A stretch of 64,000 nt of DNA from Symbiodinium natans (GCA_905221605.1 CAJNDS010001879.1:235291-299290), one strand, 5' to 3'; shown: positions 28,018 to 36,726, counted from the first letter of the stretch. Notes: generated by a model not told the origin, from the letters alone. Numbers and translations are program-made.

Positions 28018-28105
28018 CCTTGGGATAGTCTATATTCTCCCTTATTGGTTGAAGAGGATCATCTTCAGGAATGTCTTTCAGAGGGATTTAAGGGCCATCC
28101 TAGTA
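28018..28105 (+). mobile_element. Family H element, copy 2
   Basis: GAGGATCATCTTCAGGAATG, TTTCAGAGGGATTTAAGGG core and CATCCTAGTAG end. Confidence 0.55.
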
Positions 28106-28120
28106 GATCAACCCTTGAAG

Positions 28121-28198
28121 AAAAATCCGATCTCCTGAACGGCTGCAGCCCTTCCGAAGTTGCCACCCGCAGCACAAGCTCCAAGCCGAGTTATGCTC
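28121..28198 (+). CDS. Exon
   Basis: CCCTTGAAG|A then KIRSPERLQPFRSCHPQHK and LQAELC, donor GTAGCA. Another frame (SPSEVATRSTSSKPS) is also open. Confidence 0.4.
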
Positions 28199-28311
28199 GT
28201 AGCATTCCCTTATTATAATAACCCTAAACCCTAAACAATAAACCATAAAGGGACCCCAATAAGGTACCCATAATTTCGGAACCCCCCCCCCCCCCCCCAC
28301 ATACTTGCAAG

Positions 28312-28343
28312 CGAAGTGGGCTCCAGAACCCTGGCTCCCAAAG
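28312..28343 (+). CDS. Short exon
   Basis: ACTTGCAAG|C then EVGSRTLAPK, ending AG|GTTTAGGG. Confidence 0.4.
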
Positions 28344-28511
28344 GTTTAGGGTTTAGGGATTAGGGTTTAGGGCCTCTGGGGGCTTAGGGCCTTTGGGGGT
28401 TCAGGGTTTAGGGTTTAGGGTTTAGGGTTTAGGGTTTAGGGTCAGGTGTATTTTGGTTTTAAATGCTATGGGGTTCAAAAGCCCTGCAGTCTGAAAGGTC
28501 ATCTTCCTCAG

Positions 28512-28572
28512 GGAGGGCCCCCTCTTGCGCATCCGCCTGGACATCACGCAAGGTCCGGAGCCATCCCTAGGG
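28512..28572 (+). CDS. Exon, beta-rich
   Basis: CTTCCTCAG|G then EGPLLRIRLDITQGPEPSL; donor GG|GTTTCG. TTTAGGG on both sides. Confidence 0.5.
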
Positions 28573-28614
28573 GTTTCGAGGGTTTAGGGTTTAGGGTTTA
28601 CGGTTCCGGGTCAG

Positions 28615-28642
28615 GGTATTATGATTTTTTCGTTGAAGTTGT
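28615..28642 (+). CDS. Short exon before a 51-nt intron
   Basis: GGGTCAG|GG then YYDFFVEV, perfect donor GT|GTAAGT. Joins in phase to 28694. Confidence 0.6.
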
Positions 28643-28693
28643 GTAAGTTCCGGGTACTCTTCGAAGGATTTCGGGCATCGGGCTATTTGCCAG
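28643..28693 (+). other. 51-nt GT-AG intron without telomere repeat
   Basis: GTAAGTTCCGG ... CTATTTGCCAG. Consensus at both ends; removal joins two open frames. Confidence 0.6.
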
Positions 28694-28803
28694 AAATCTG
28701 AGAGTATTTGAGGGAATGTTGTGGAGCAGCCTGCACCCTGGAGATGGCAAGCCGGCCCCGAAGCGACGAACATTCTCGAAGAGGTCAACGCAAGACGACA
28801 CAT
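28694..28803 (+). CDS. Exon, basic tail
   Basis: Continues the upstream exon as VNLRVFEGMLWSSLHPGDG, then KPAPKRRTFSKRSTQDDTS, up to TTTAGGG. PAPKRRTFSKR is basic and NLS-like. Confidence 0.6.
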
Positions 28804-28870
28804 CTTTAGGGTTTAGGGCTGGTTCAGGGTTAGTAGGGTATAGGGCTTGGGGGTTTCATCGAGCACCTAG

Positions 28871-29031
28871 CAGCATCACGACAAGCAACAGCAGTGAGAC
28901 TAAGACGCGCGCACTTCTGAAGCGTTCTTCATGCATGGAGCGATACAGTCTTACGATTTCGAGAGGCTTGGGTCTTGGGTTTGTCGCTCTGCACGATGAA
29001 GCTCCCGCACGCAGGGCCTCTGCATGGACAA
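28871..29031 (+). CDS. Large exon
   Basis: GCACCTAG|C then SITTSNSSETKTRALLKRS, SCMERYSLTISRGLGLG and FVALHDEAPARRASAWT. 53 codons; an inverted-repeat element starts at its right end. Confidence 0.5.
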
Positions 29032-29132
29032 GGTCTTACTAGGATGGGCTAGTAGGCTTTCTAATCCCCCTAATGAACCCTACAAAGGGCCCTTTTGAGG
29101 GATTGTAAGGTATGATAGCCCATCCTGGTATG
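29032..29132 (+). mobile_element. Single inverted-repeat element
   Basis: TACTAGGATGGGCTAG ... TAGCCCATCCTGGTA, about 100 bp. Confidence 0.7.
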
Positions 29133-29194
29133 TCCGGAGTTTCAGGTTTGAGGCCGATCATCCCCCTCCTGACATTTAGTTACTTGCGTGCCAG

Positions 29195-29255
29195 GCGCCC
29201 GCACCGCCATTGTCCTCAGGACTCTGCTGCACATGCTTCGGCCTAGTCTCCATGG
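29195..29255 (+). CDS. Exon
   Basis: GCGTGCCAG|GC then ARTAIVLRTLLHMLRPSL. An alternative acceptor lies at TCCTCAG. Confidence 0.45.
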
Positions 29256-29424
29256 AACCCCCTCAACCCTAAGCCCCAAACCCCATTACCCTAATTAGGG
29301 TTTAGGGTTTAGGGTTTCAGGTTTAGGGTTTAGGGTTTAGGGTTTAGGGTTTAGGGTTTAGGGTTTAGGGCCCAAACCGCATTCCCCTGATAAGGCACTA
29401 TTTCTCGTGTAGTAGGGGTACCAG

Positions 29425-29487
29425 GAAACTGGCGGCCATGGAAATTCTACGCTTGAGTCAGGGGGGAGTTTAGCTTTGATTCTTCAG
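29425..29487 (+). CDS. Exon
   Basis: GGTACCAG| then 21 codons ETGGHGNSTLESGGSLALI, LQ, ending exactly CAG|GTTTTAGGG. Confidence 0.55.
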
Positions 29488-29664
29488 GTTTTAGGGTTTG
29501 GGGGGGTTGAGGGTTTAGGGTTGAGGGTATTTTGGTGGGGCTTAGGAGGGGGTTTAGGAGGGGCTGAGGGGTGTGGAGCATGGTTTCGGGTGTTGCTTTT
29601 GGCTGACAGTTTAGGGGTGTTGTTCTGATGTCCTTGGGTTCGGGCTTCCGTTACGAGAATCTAG

Positions 29665-29740
29665 GTAGGCCCTTAGGACATTTCATATTTACCCTTGTTG
29701 GGCTTAAGAGGATCATATTCAGGAATATTTGTTCAAAAGG
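29665..29740 (+). mobile_element. Family H element, copy 3
   Basis: AAGAGGATCATATTCAGGAA core; followed directly by family E. Confidence 0.55.
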
Positions 29741-29742
29741 TT

Positions 29743-30050
29743 AATGTTGCACCCGGTTTAGTGAGAGGGGGCACTATTATGCGATGTTTCCGAAACCTTA
29801 TAGGGGACCCGGCATTGTTTAGGGTGGTCCTCAATTATGCGATGTTTGCCGGGCCGGGGTCGCCGGTAAGGGCAAAAAATGCTGATCTGGTTTAAACTTA
29901 GAGAGGCCAAAAAGGAAGCTGGTACTACTGGTACTACGACGACGACGACAACCCCAGCCCACACTATACAGGATCCCCGAAAACCCCAAAATTGTTTGGG
30001 GGGCGGGGGGGGGGGGGACCCCTACGTACTAAACCGAGTCCAACATTACC
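29743..30050 (+). mobile_element. Family E element, copy 2
   Basis: TTAATGTTGCACCCGGTTTA ... ACTAAACCGAGTCCAACATT; two TTATGCGATGTT blocks; GACGACGACGACAACC microsatellite and poly-G inside. Confidence 0.8.
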
Positions 30051-30148
30051 CTAAACCCTAAACCCTAAACCCTCAAGGGTTGTGAGGGCCATCCTAGGAA
30101 TGAGTTATGGACATGTGACAAAAACCCTTTTGCACCCTTAAGAGCCAG

Positions 30149-30185
30149 GCAATATACAGCTCCGCTCCCGGCCCCCGTCCTCTCT
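30149..30185 (+). CDS. Possible short exon
   Basis: AGAGCCAG| then AIYSSAPGPRPL, donor GTAGTT. Confidence 0.35.
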
Positions 30186-30299
30186 GTAGTTGTGCCCCCT
30201 AAACCCTAAACCTTAAACCCTAAACCCTATACCCTACACCCTATACCCTATAAACCCTGAACCCTATAACCCATAATCCCAAACCACCCCTGCCTTGAG

Positions 30300-30348
30300 G
30301 AACGTGCTGCTGGGAAAGATCGGCGGACAGTGGGGCCCTGAGATTCGG
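30300..30348 (+). CDS. Exon
   Basis: CTGCCTTGAG|G then NVLLGKIGGQWGPEIR, ending CGG|GTTCAGGG. Confidence 0.5.
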
Positions 30349-30473
30349 GTTCAGGGCCTACGGTTTCCGAACTTAGGGTTTAGGGTTTGGGTTTAGGGTC
30401 TAAGGTTTGGGGTCTGGGGCTTGGGGTTTGGGTTTCAGGGTTTAGGGTTTAGTCGATGGTATATCCAACTCAG

Positions 30474-30535
30474 GACGGACATCTCCATCACCACGTGGAC
30501 CGGTGGTCTGTTCCAGAACGGCATCTGGCTACCGG
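30474..30535 (+). CDS. Exon, beta-rich
   Basis: CCAACTCAG|G then TDISITTWTGGLFQNGIWL, donor CGG|GTACCAAG; the frame stays open to 30593. TTWTGGLFQNG fits the xWxVxxxxxG module pattern. Confidence 0.6.
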
Positions 30536-30695
30536 GTACCAAGCAGGACAGTCCGGGGAGAGCGCTGGCCCGCCCAAAAGCCCTGGAAGCCTGAAAGCGG
30601 TCTACGATGCTGAACGGACTATCTCCGAAGCCCGCCCTAAACCCTACTTAAACCCTAAGGTTTAGGGTTTAGGGTTTAGGGTTTAGGGTTTAGGG

Positions 30696-30745
30696 GTCTT
30701 TGGCTCTCATGTCCCGAAGCACCAGCTGCAGTCGGACATTCCCAG
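30696..30745 (+). CDS. Possible exon
   Basis: After TTTAG|, GSLALMSRSTSCSRTF, ending CAG|GTAGGAG. Confidence 0.35.
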
Positions 30746-30962
30746 GTAGGAGCCGGCAAGCAGGACCTACACCCTGCCGAGCCGGATGTTAGTTTTTTGT
30801 TTGTTGGCTTTGGGCTGTAGGGTGTTGGGAGGCTTTGGGGTTTAGGGGCTTCCCTCGTGGCGATTTATTTCGCTTGGCAGTACCCCACAACCCAGAACAT
30901 CCTCTAAACCGCAAACCCTAAACCCTAAACCTCTAAACCCCCAAAACCCCCAAGCCCTTCAG

Positions 30963-31062
30963 GACGAGCGGTTGAACTTCCGGGGTGGCTTCCGTCTGCC
31001 GAGGGCTGAGCTGACAAACACACTCGCGGACACTGTGTGGGCGCTTTCCCCCCTCCACCCAT
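30963..31062 (+). CDS. Exon
   Basis: GCCCTTCAG| then DERLNFRGGFRLPRAELTN and TLADTVWALSPLH, donor GTAGGGG. CCCTAAA left, TTTAGGG right. Confidence 0.6.
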
Positions 31063-31138
31063 GTAGGGGTTTAGGGTCTAGGGTATAGGGTCTAGGGTTT
31101 AGGGTTTAGGGTTTAGGGTTTAGGGCTATACATCTTAG

Positions 31139-31302
31139 ATTGCGCTTCTAGAATCCTTAGTGCCCTGCAACGCCTATCTGCGCAGACTGCCTTGCAGAAG
31201 GAAAGTCTAGTCGTGAAGCAACGAACTCTCAAGCCTCCCAAATCCTGGAAGCTCCTGGAAGCCCCTACAACCCAGGCCCCTGGAAGGAACGAAAAAGTCC
31301 CT
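31139..31302 (+). CDS. Large exon, helical and basic
   Basis: ACATCTTAG|AT then CASRILSALQRLSAQTALQ, KESLVVKQRTLKPPKSWKL and LEAPTTQAPGRNEKVP; 54 codons to TAA at 31303. TTTAGGG array directly left. Confidence 0.55.
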
Positions 31303-31367
31303 TAAGGGCCGGGGTCCAGAAGCATGACCCAATCGTGGTTTAGGGTACTATTTGGGGGTTCTCCTCC

Positions 31368-31438
31368 TAAACCCTAAACCCTAAACCCTAAACCCTAAAC
31401 CCTAAACCCTAAACCCTAAACCCTAAACCCTAAACCCT
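31368..31438 (+). repeat. CCCTAAA array
   Basis: About 10 perfect units. Confidence 0.96.
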
Positions 31439-31483
31439 CCTACAAGCCAGTAAGCTTCACGAAGCGGGTGCAAGGCCTGGCAG

Positions 31484-31535
31484 AGTGGAGATCCTCTACG
31501 ACAAGCTGGAGAGCCTCGGCTTTCAGGGCTCCTGG
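31484..31535 (+). CDS. Exon
   Basis: GGCCTGGCAG|A then VEILYDKLESLGFQGSW. An upstream frame (FTKRVQGLAE) may mean an earlier start with a frameshift. Confidence 0.5.
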
Positions 31536-31742
31536 TTTGAACACACTTGAAGCTGCGAATGCTCCCTAAACCCTGAACCCTGAACCCTAAACCCTAAACA
31601 CCCGAAACCCTTCAGGGTTTCGGGTATTTCGGGTTTAGGGTTGAATGGACCCTTGGACCCCTGAACCCGCAGACTTTTGAGGAATGACAGGGTATTTCGG
31701 ATTCGGGCTTGGGTTGCTCTAGACATCCTCTTGCCCGCCCAG

Positions 31743-31776
31743 ACTCGCGACCAGAGACTGGGGCATAGGCTTCGGG
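31743..31776 (+). CDS. Possible short exon
   Basis: CCCGCCCAG| then TRDQRLGHRLR; donor GTTGTTAG. Confidence 0.35.
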
Positions 31777-31832
31777 GTTGTTAGGTCTTTGGGTGCTTCC
31801 TGAAGGGTTTTCTTAGGGGTTTGGGGTGCCAG

Positions 31833-31890
31833 GTTGATGACTGAGAGTGTGGAACGCACTGGGTTGCCAGAAAATCCGTCGATCGAAGCC
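31833..31890 (+). CDS. Exon
   Basis: GGTGCCAG|G then LMTESVERTGLPENPSIEA before TGA. Confidence 0.45.
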
Positions 31891-32078
31891 TGACATGCAC
31901 AGTTTAGGGTTTAGGGTTTAGGGTTCAGGGTTTAGGGTTTAAGGTTTAGGGTTTAGGGTTTAGGGTTTAGGGTTTAGAGTTGTCATGCACTGTCCTTCGC
32001 TCGTCGTAATCACGATGATTGAGGCAACAGACGCTTTTGAATTACCCCTCCCCCCCTACTAAACGTTGCCGCACCCAG

Positions 32079-32146
32079 GAACACCTTCCAGCGGGATCCG
32101 TCGAAGCCTTTGAGTGCTCTTTGGGTTTCGGATCTTCAACATTCGG
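32079..32146 (+). CDS. Exon, beta-rich
   Basis: CGCACCCAG|G then NTFQRDPSKPLSALWVSDL and QHSG, donor GTTGGG. ALWVSDLQHSG fits the xWxVxxxxxG module. A second frame is also open. Confidence 0.5.
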
Positions 32147-32243
32147 GTTGGGGGCTCAGGGTTTCAATGTCTAAGTCCTAAACACCCAAGTCCCTGCCCT
32201 TCAGCCCTTTAGCCCCCTAATCCTCATCCCTGATGTCTACCAG

Positions 32244-32318
32244 CCCTACTAACCCTAACCCCTACTGCAACGGCATGGCCGGAATCTGCATTTCATGACC
32301 CATTCAACATGAATGAAG
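32244..32318 (+). CDS. Exon
   Basis: TCTACCAG|CC then LLTLTPTATAWPESAFHDP and FNMNE, ending AAG|GTAGGC; the frame stays open to 32401. Confidence 0.5.
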
Positions 32319-32385
32319 GTAGGCTCCTGAGGCAACCGGATCTACAAGCTATACCTGGCGAGGGTCGGGGGGGACTAGACTTCCT

Positions 32386-32489
32386 TGTTACTACTCTTGT
32401 TTAAGAACCCCCCCCCCAAAAAAAAAAAAAAAACAGAAAAATCTTCCTTCCATTTACCTTTTTTGGGCGGGGTTCCTAAGCAAGCAGTA
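32386..32489 (+). mobile_element. Family F element, copy 3
   Basis: TGTTTAAGAACCCCCCC ... GGGGTTCCTAAGCAAGCA with a poly-A centre. Confidence 0.7.
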
Positions 32490-32601
32490 GGTTAGTGCAT
32501 CTTAAGGTTTGGGGTTTAGGGTTCAGGGTATGACCCTCGAGCTAAGCCTCAAAAATCCCCTTAAACCCTAAAGCCTAAACCCTAAACCCTAAACCCTTGA
32601 G

Positions 32602-32672
32602 GTTCACCTATCCGGAGCAGTCGCTGTGGAACACCCAGATGGGACGCCACGCGCCCATCCGGAAGCTGGAGG
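32602..32672 (+). CDS. Exon
   Basis: AACCCTTGAG|G then FTYPEQSLWNTQMGRHAPI and RKLE; GA donor G|GAATTT or beyond. CCCTAAA left. Confidence 0.55.
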
Positions 32673-32796
32673 GAATTTACTTTGTCATAGCGGGGTTACA
32701 TTTTCCATTAACGGGTACATAAACTCAATAAGGAATAAAAAAATGACTATCCCAACCATGAACTAGTCTAGGCTATGGTGTTTGACTTCACCTTAG

Positions 32797-32855
32797 AGCC
32801 TAAAAGACCTGTAGCTTTGGCCCCTTCTACCGCCCAAAAGAATCTTCAGCTTGAG
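32797..32855 (+). CDS. Exon with GC donor
   Basis: TTCACCTTAG|AG then PKRPVALAPSTAQKNLQLE, ending GAG|GCAAGTAAG, the consensus GC-type donor. Confidence 0.6.
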
Positions 32856-33085
32856 GCAAGTAAGAAAAAATCCCAAATCCCCTCAACGTAGGGGTTCATG
32901 GGGGATGTGTGGGGGGAGGGGGGGGGGGGGGGTGGGGGGTCGAGGGGAGGGGGTTCCCCCCTCTCATCATTTGTGGCTTGCACTCTTGCTCAAGCACCCC
33001 TAAACCCTGAACCTAACTCTCAACCCACATATCACTGGTACTTCGAAAGCCGAAAGACAAGCCCACATCAGAACCGAGACCTCAG

Positions 33086-33164
33086 CTTTTCAACACGAGC
33101 ACTTAAGACTTTAGAGGGTCCAAATTTTAGGGCCGCCTATCGAAGTCTGAGGCATCTTTGTTGT
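33086..33164 (+). CDS. Exon
   Basis: GAGACCTCAG|C then FSTRALKTLEGPNFRAAYR and SLRHLCC, ending TGT|GTAACT. Poly-G/Gly-rich sequence lies upstream (32910-32955). Confidence 0.5.
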
Positions 33165-33250
33165 GTAACTATGGTTCTGGTCGTAGGGCTGAAAAAAGGC
33201 CATTCGTCGGGGGGTCAGACCCTCCTTCCCCTACTGAAAATCACTGCAAG

Positions 33251-33371
33251 GCCCAGCCTATGCGGAGTTCCACTTCCACATCTCAGTGCAGGCTCAGGCT
33301 GCAAGCTCAGAAGTTGGTCCGCCCCCGCCACCCGTAGTGCACCTGTGTACCCCAGTCCGTGAGGCTCCTGG
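33251..33371 (+). CDS. Exon
   Basis: CACTGCAAG|GC then PAYAEFHFHISVQAQAASS and EVGPPPPPVVHLCTPVR, ending G|GTAGGT. AYAEFHFHISV fits the xYxFxFxV module. Other frames are also open to about 33337. Confidence 0.5.
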
Positions 33372-33522
33372 GTAGGTAGTTCTAGACGCCGACTTACTTA
33401 AGGCAACCTGCATTCTGAACTTCACTCGTTTCTTCGGAGGCCGCTTAAGTCCCTAAACCCTTAGAACTGCACTCACAGATACTTTCCCTTGAGTGCCCTG
33501 AACCCAAAGCCACCAAGCGCAG

Positions 33523-33580
33523 ACGTGGACAACCGAAGCCTAGACTCCCAGAAGTCCCTACATCCCCCTCCACCTGAACC
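33523..33580 (+). CDS. Possible exon, Pro-rich
   Basis: CAAGCGCAG|AC then VDNRSLDSQKSLHPPPPEP; an overlapping frame is basic (KATKRRRGQPKPRLPE). Confidence 0.35.
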
Positions 33581-33714
33581 CCTGAAACCCTCGCCCCGCC
33601 CCTCCCCTTTTCCCCCTCAACCTAGCCCCTAACCCCCCCTCAAGTCCCTCTAAATCCCCCAAAACCCAAAACCCCAAACCCTGAAAGCCCCCCCCCCCCC
33701 TCCCCAAAACCCCT

Positions 33715-33794
33715 GAACCCTAAACCCTAAACCCTAAACCCTAAACCCTAAACCCTAAACCCTAAACCCTAAACCCTAAACCCTAAACCCTAAC
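33715..33794 (+). repeat. CCCTAAA array
   Basis: About 11 perfect units after a C-rich degenerate stretch (33590-33714). Confidence 0.95.
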
Positions 33795-33867
33795 ACCCAA
33801 CACAAAAAAAAAATCCTGCACCAGAGAGGTGGGAGACTTCCTGATGATTTCCGCCTGGCCCTTTCAG

Positions 33868-33929
33868 CCCACGCGGAGCATCTTCACCTTGGTGGCCCGG
33901 GGCACCCAGAGGGGAGGGTCGAGGGAGAG
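33868..33929 (+). CDS. Exon, beta-rich
   Basis: GGCCCTTTCAG| then PTRSIFTLVARGTQRGGSR before TTTAGGG. SIFTLVARG resembles LLYVFMRLASG at 50790. Confidence 0.55.
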
Positions 33930-34046
33930 TTTAGGGTTTAGGGTTTAGAGTTTAGGGTTTAGGGTTTAGGGTTTAGGGTTTAGGGTTTAGGGTTTGGGGT
34001 TCAGGGTTCAGGGTTCAGGGTTCAGGGTTCAGGGTTCAGGGTTCAG

Positions 34047-34261
34047 GAAGCCCGAAGTCCCAGCGTTTAAATTTTGGGTCGTAGATGTGCAGACAGGCTT
34101 TGCAGGGTTTCGGGTACTGGGGATGACTTGGAAATCATGTCAGAGTTCTAGAGGCTCTACTCCCCACTTCAGCACAAAAGAACCCTGTATGGTTGTTTTT
34201 GCTCATACCTACCAACAGAATGCCAATCGTTTATTCGGATTCACGGTTTCCTTCTGTTTGG
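34047..34261 (+). CDS. Large exon, beta-rich
   Basis: GGTTCAG|G starts 71 open codons: KPEVPAFKFWVVDVQTGFA, GFRVLGMTWKSCQSSRGST, PHFSTKEPCMVVFAHTYQQ and NANRLFGFTVSFCL, ending GG|GTTGAGGG. FKFWVVDVQTG fits the xWxVxxxxxG module. Largest clean island in the window. Confidence 0.6.
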
Positions 34262-34374
34262 GTTGAGGGTTTGGCGTGTACTCTTGGGTTGAGGGCTTGG
34301 GGTTTTAATGCGGTTTTGAATTCTGGTCTTGCTTGAGACACTTCCGGAGCGGCAGACCCTTGGGTTTTTGGCTA

Positions 34375-34475
34375 GGTAGGCCTTGGGATATGTTTTTTGA
34401 TTTTCACTTATCGGGTGTAATAGGATCATACTTAGGAGTATTGTGAGGAGGGTTTAAAGGGGCCGTCCTAGTTCG
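34375..34475 (+). mobile_element. Family H element, copy 4
   Basis: AATAGGATCATACTTAGGAG core with GGGCCGTCCTAGTTCGAGG end. Confidence 0.5.
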
Positions 34476-34554
34476 AGGGTTTAGGGATGTGTGGTTTTAG
34501 GTTTAGGGTGTAGGGTTTGGGGTTTAGGGTTTAGGGTTTAGGGTAGCTTCCCAG

Positions 34555-34644
34555 CTTTGCGCCAAACCAGGAGAGCCCCATCGGCCAGAGCATTTCCAGC
34601 ACTGCGGTCGTCAAGAAAGCAATCGCCAACGAGGCCAAGGGCGG
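34555..34644 (+). CDS. Exon
   Basis: AGCTTCCCAG|C then FAPNQESPIGQSISSTAVV and KKAIANEAKG, ending GG|GTTTAGGG. Confidence 0.6.
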
Positions 34645-34692
34645 GTTTAGGGTTTGGGGTTCAGGGTTCAGGGTCTAGGGTTTAGGGTTTAG

Positions 34693-34816
34693 GGTTTTGA
34701 TGGTATCTTTGTTAGCACCCGGAAGAACAGGTTGGTCCGGGGAAGGCACGCAAGCAGGGATTTCAGCGGACGCTTCTGTCACTGCTTCTGGCAGAAGGTG
34801 GGCTGTGGAACAGGCT
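34693..34816 (+). CDS. Exon, Cys-containing
   Basis: After TTTAG| in phase 0: GFDGIFVSTRKNRLVRGRH, ASRDFSGRFCHCFWQKVGC and GTGYS. Donor may be AACAG|GTTGGT (34730) or later. Confidence 0.45.
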
Positions 34817-34895
34817 ATAGCCCCAAACCCTATTAAGTTAGGGGAGACGTAGCTCCGCCAGAGACCCCCTCCCTGCATCCTCCTCCTTTTTGCAG

Positions 34896-34997
34896 TTCTC
34901 TCTTCGGAGACGGCTTTACAGGGGAGGGGAGCCATGGAAGAAAAGCAGAAAACAAACACACACAAGTGGCGGCTGCAAGGCGCAAAGAGTTGCAAGG
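34896..34997 (+). CDS. Exon, basic
   Basis: Strong acceptor CTCCTCCTTTTTGCAG|, then FSLRRRLYRGGEPWKKSRK and QTHTSGGCKAQRVAR, ending G|GTGTAGGG into TTTAGGG. Confidence 0.6.
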
Positions 34998-35036
34998 GTG
35001 TAGGGTTTAGGGTTTAGGATTTAGGGTTAGGATTTG

Positions 35037-35101
35037 GGGCCCTAAACCCTAAACCCTAAACCCTAAACCCTAAACCCTAAACCCTAAACCCTAAACCCTA
35101 A
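35037..35101 (+). repeat. CCCTAAA array
   Basis: About 9 perfect units. Confidence 0.96.
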
Positions 35102-35153
35102 ATAAAAAACGAAATCCTTTCTAAAAAGCGAAGGAAATCTATAATGACTTAAG

Positions 35154-35334
35154 CTGTGGTGCTGCAACATGCTACCAACTACATACGAACCGTGAACGTG
35201 TTTTCCACATGTGAAGTTTCATTCAGTATTTCTTATGAAACAATCACCTGCGATTATTCTTGCTTGTTGTTGTTCAAGATCTATGTTTTTTTGTTTTATC
35301 AAGATCTGACGCAAGCCTTGAAAGCCAGACTGCC
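35154..35334 (+). CDS. Large exon, AT-richer
   Basis: GACTTAAG|CT then VVLQHATNYIRTVNVFSTC, EVSFSISYETITCDYSCLL, LFKIYVFLFYQDLTQALK and ARL; donor GTAAAT. 60 codons in the standard slot (CCCTAAA left, TTTAGGG right). Base composition is clearly more AT-rich than other exons. Confidence 0.6.
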
Positions 35335-35599
35335 GTAAATCCTGTTTAGGGTTTAGGGTTGAGGGTTTAGGGTTTCGGGTTTGGGGTTTGGGGTTTAGGG
35401 TTTAGGGTTTAGTGATGCCGGTCAGACGCCGAAGGCGTTGTGTGGTGACTCTGCACCCAAGGGCCTGTCGCATCCGAGGGCTTTGGCCCTTGCAAACCCT
35501 GCTAAAAATTTTAAGCCCTGTACCCCTAAACCCCAAAACCCTAAACCCTAAACCCCAAAACCCTAAACCCTAAACCCCAAAACTTTAAAACCGTGAACC

Positions 35600-35870
35600 C
35601 GGGGGCGGCGGGGGGGGGGGGGGGGGGGGGGGGGGACGCTTTACGTACTGACTTAGAGCGTTTGTTGGGTTACCCCGACACAGCACCAGTGGCCTAACAG
35701 GGAACTAACCCTGACGCTCCTTGTGGGCCATATTTGCTGTCATTGCAATGTGGGCCCCAGGGGCCAACATTCGAATGTTGTGCCCAGGGGCTAACATTAA
35801 TAGAATCCACTTGGGGGTTAACGGAATCCATGCGTGACTATTGGGGGGGGGGGGGGGGGGGGGGGGCAGC
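35600..35870 (+). repeat. Region bounded by two long poly-G runs
   Basis: Poly-G at 35605-35634 and 35838-35866, with GGGGCCAACATTCGAATGTT palindrome and related repeats between. Possibly a degraded mobile element. Confidence 0.6.
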
Positions 35871-35916
35871 AACAAAATTGCTCGGTACATCTGTGCCCTG
35901 ACTTGTGTTTTGTGAG

Positions 35917-35978
35917 GCATTCGAACATCTTCGAACGCATGGCTTTGCCAGCGGATGTGTTATTTTAGCCCAATTTGC
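35917..35978 (+). CDS. Exon in a short-intron cluster
   Basis: TTTTGTGAG|GC then IRTSSNAWLCQRMCYFSPI and C, ending C|GTGAAC. Joins in phase to 36025 across 46 nt. Confidence 0.5.
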
Positions 35979-36024
35979 GTGAACAAAACAGCTAGCTAGC
36001 GCTAGCTGCTAGCCAGTCTGGCAG

Positions 36025-36062
36025 GTTGAACCGTTCAAGTACTTTATACGAATGAGCAGCTG
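36025..36062 (+). CDS. Exon in a short-intron cluster
   Basis: GTCTGGCAG| then VEPFKYFIRMSS, donor TG|GTACTG. Confidence 0.55.
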
Positions 36063-36133
36063 GTACTGTGATTGTAAAAACTGGGATTTCAGTTTAGGGC
36101 AATTAGTGCAAACCGAAGTTCAATTCATTACAG

Positions 36134-36287
36134 GCTGCTCCGAGAAGTAGCGCTTGCAAGGCTGTGCTGGGCGACGGCTCATTCCCCCCAAAAACACCCT
36201 CTACGTATATATTGCAAAGACCTTCACAGAAAACCCTCTAAACTGGGTTCTTGCAGTGTACACAAGTATAGAGTGTCGTGCAATAAC
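36134..36287 (+). CDS. Exon in a short-intron cluster
   Basis: TTCATTACAG| continues in phase: LLREVALARLCWATAHSPQ, KHPLRIYCKDLHRKPSKLG and SCSVHKYRVSCNN, ending AAC|GTAAAATG. 51 codons. Confidence 0.6.
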
Positions 36288-36325
36288 GTAAAATGATAAG
36301 AGGTGAATTCGAAGAGTTGGGGCAG

Positions 36326-36441
36326 GGGTTTTTGCGTATCGAATCGACTCGATGTACTATCGACGGGTTGAGTTGCAACTCGACGTGCGCGCTTCTTCAG
36401 ATCGAATTACTTCCAGCTTCGCATCCAGCCCCACAGCAAAC
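36326..36441 (+). CDS. Exon in a short-intron cluster
   Basis: TTGGGGCAG| then, in the phase left by the previous exon, GFLRIESTRCTIDGLSCNS and TCALLQIELLPASHPAPQQ, donor GTAAAGG. Another frame (MYYRRVELQLDVRASSD) is also open to GTACC at 36448. Confidence 0.55.
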
Positions 36442-36589
36442 GTAAAGGTACCTTGCAAGACATACATGCCCACATATAAATACATTCCCTATAACTATGT
36501 AGTCAAATGTGTAACCCTAAACCCTAAACCCAAAATTATCAACCCTAAATAAAGCCCTAAACCCTAAGCCATATAAATTTATTGAATTC

Positions 36590-36700
36590 CCTAAACCCTA
36601 AACCCTAAACCCTACACCCTAAACCCTACACCCTAAACCCTACAGCCTACACCCTAAACCCTAAACCCTAACCCTAAATTTAAACCTTAATCAACGTTAA
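36590..36700 (+). repeat. CCCTAAA / CCCTACA array
   Basis: About 14 units, some CCCTACA. Confidence 0.9.
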
Positions 36701-36726
36701 CACCAAGCCTTATAATTAACCCACAG

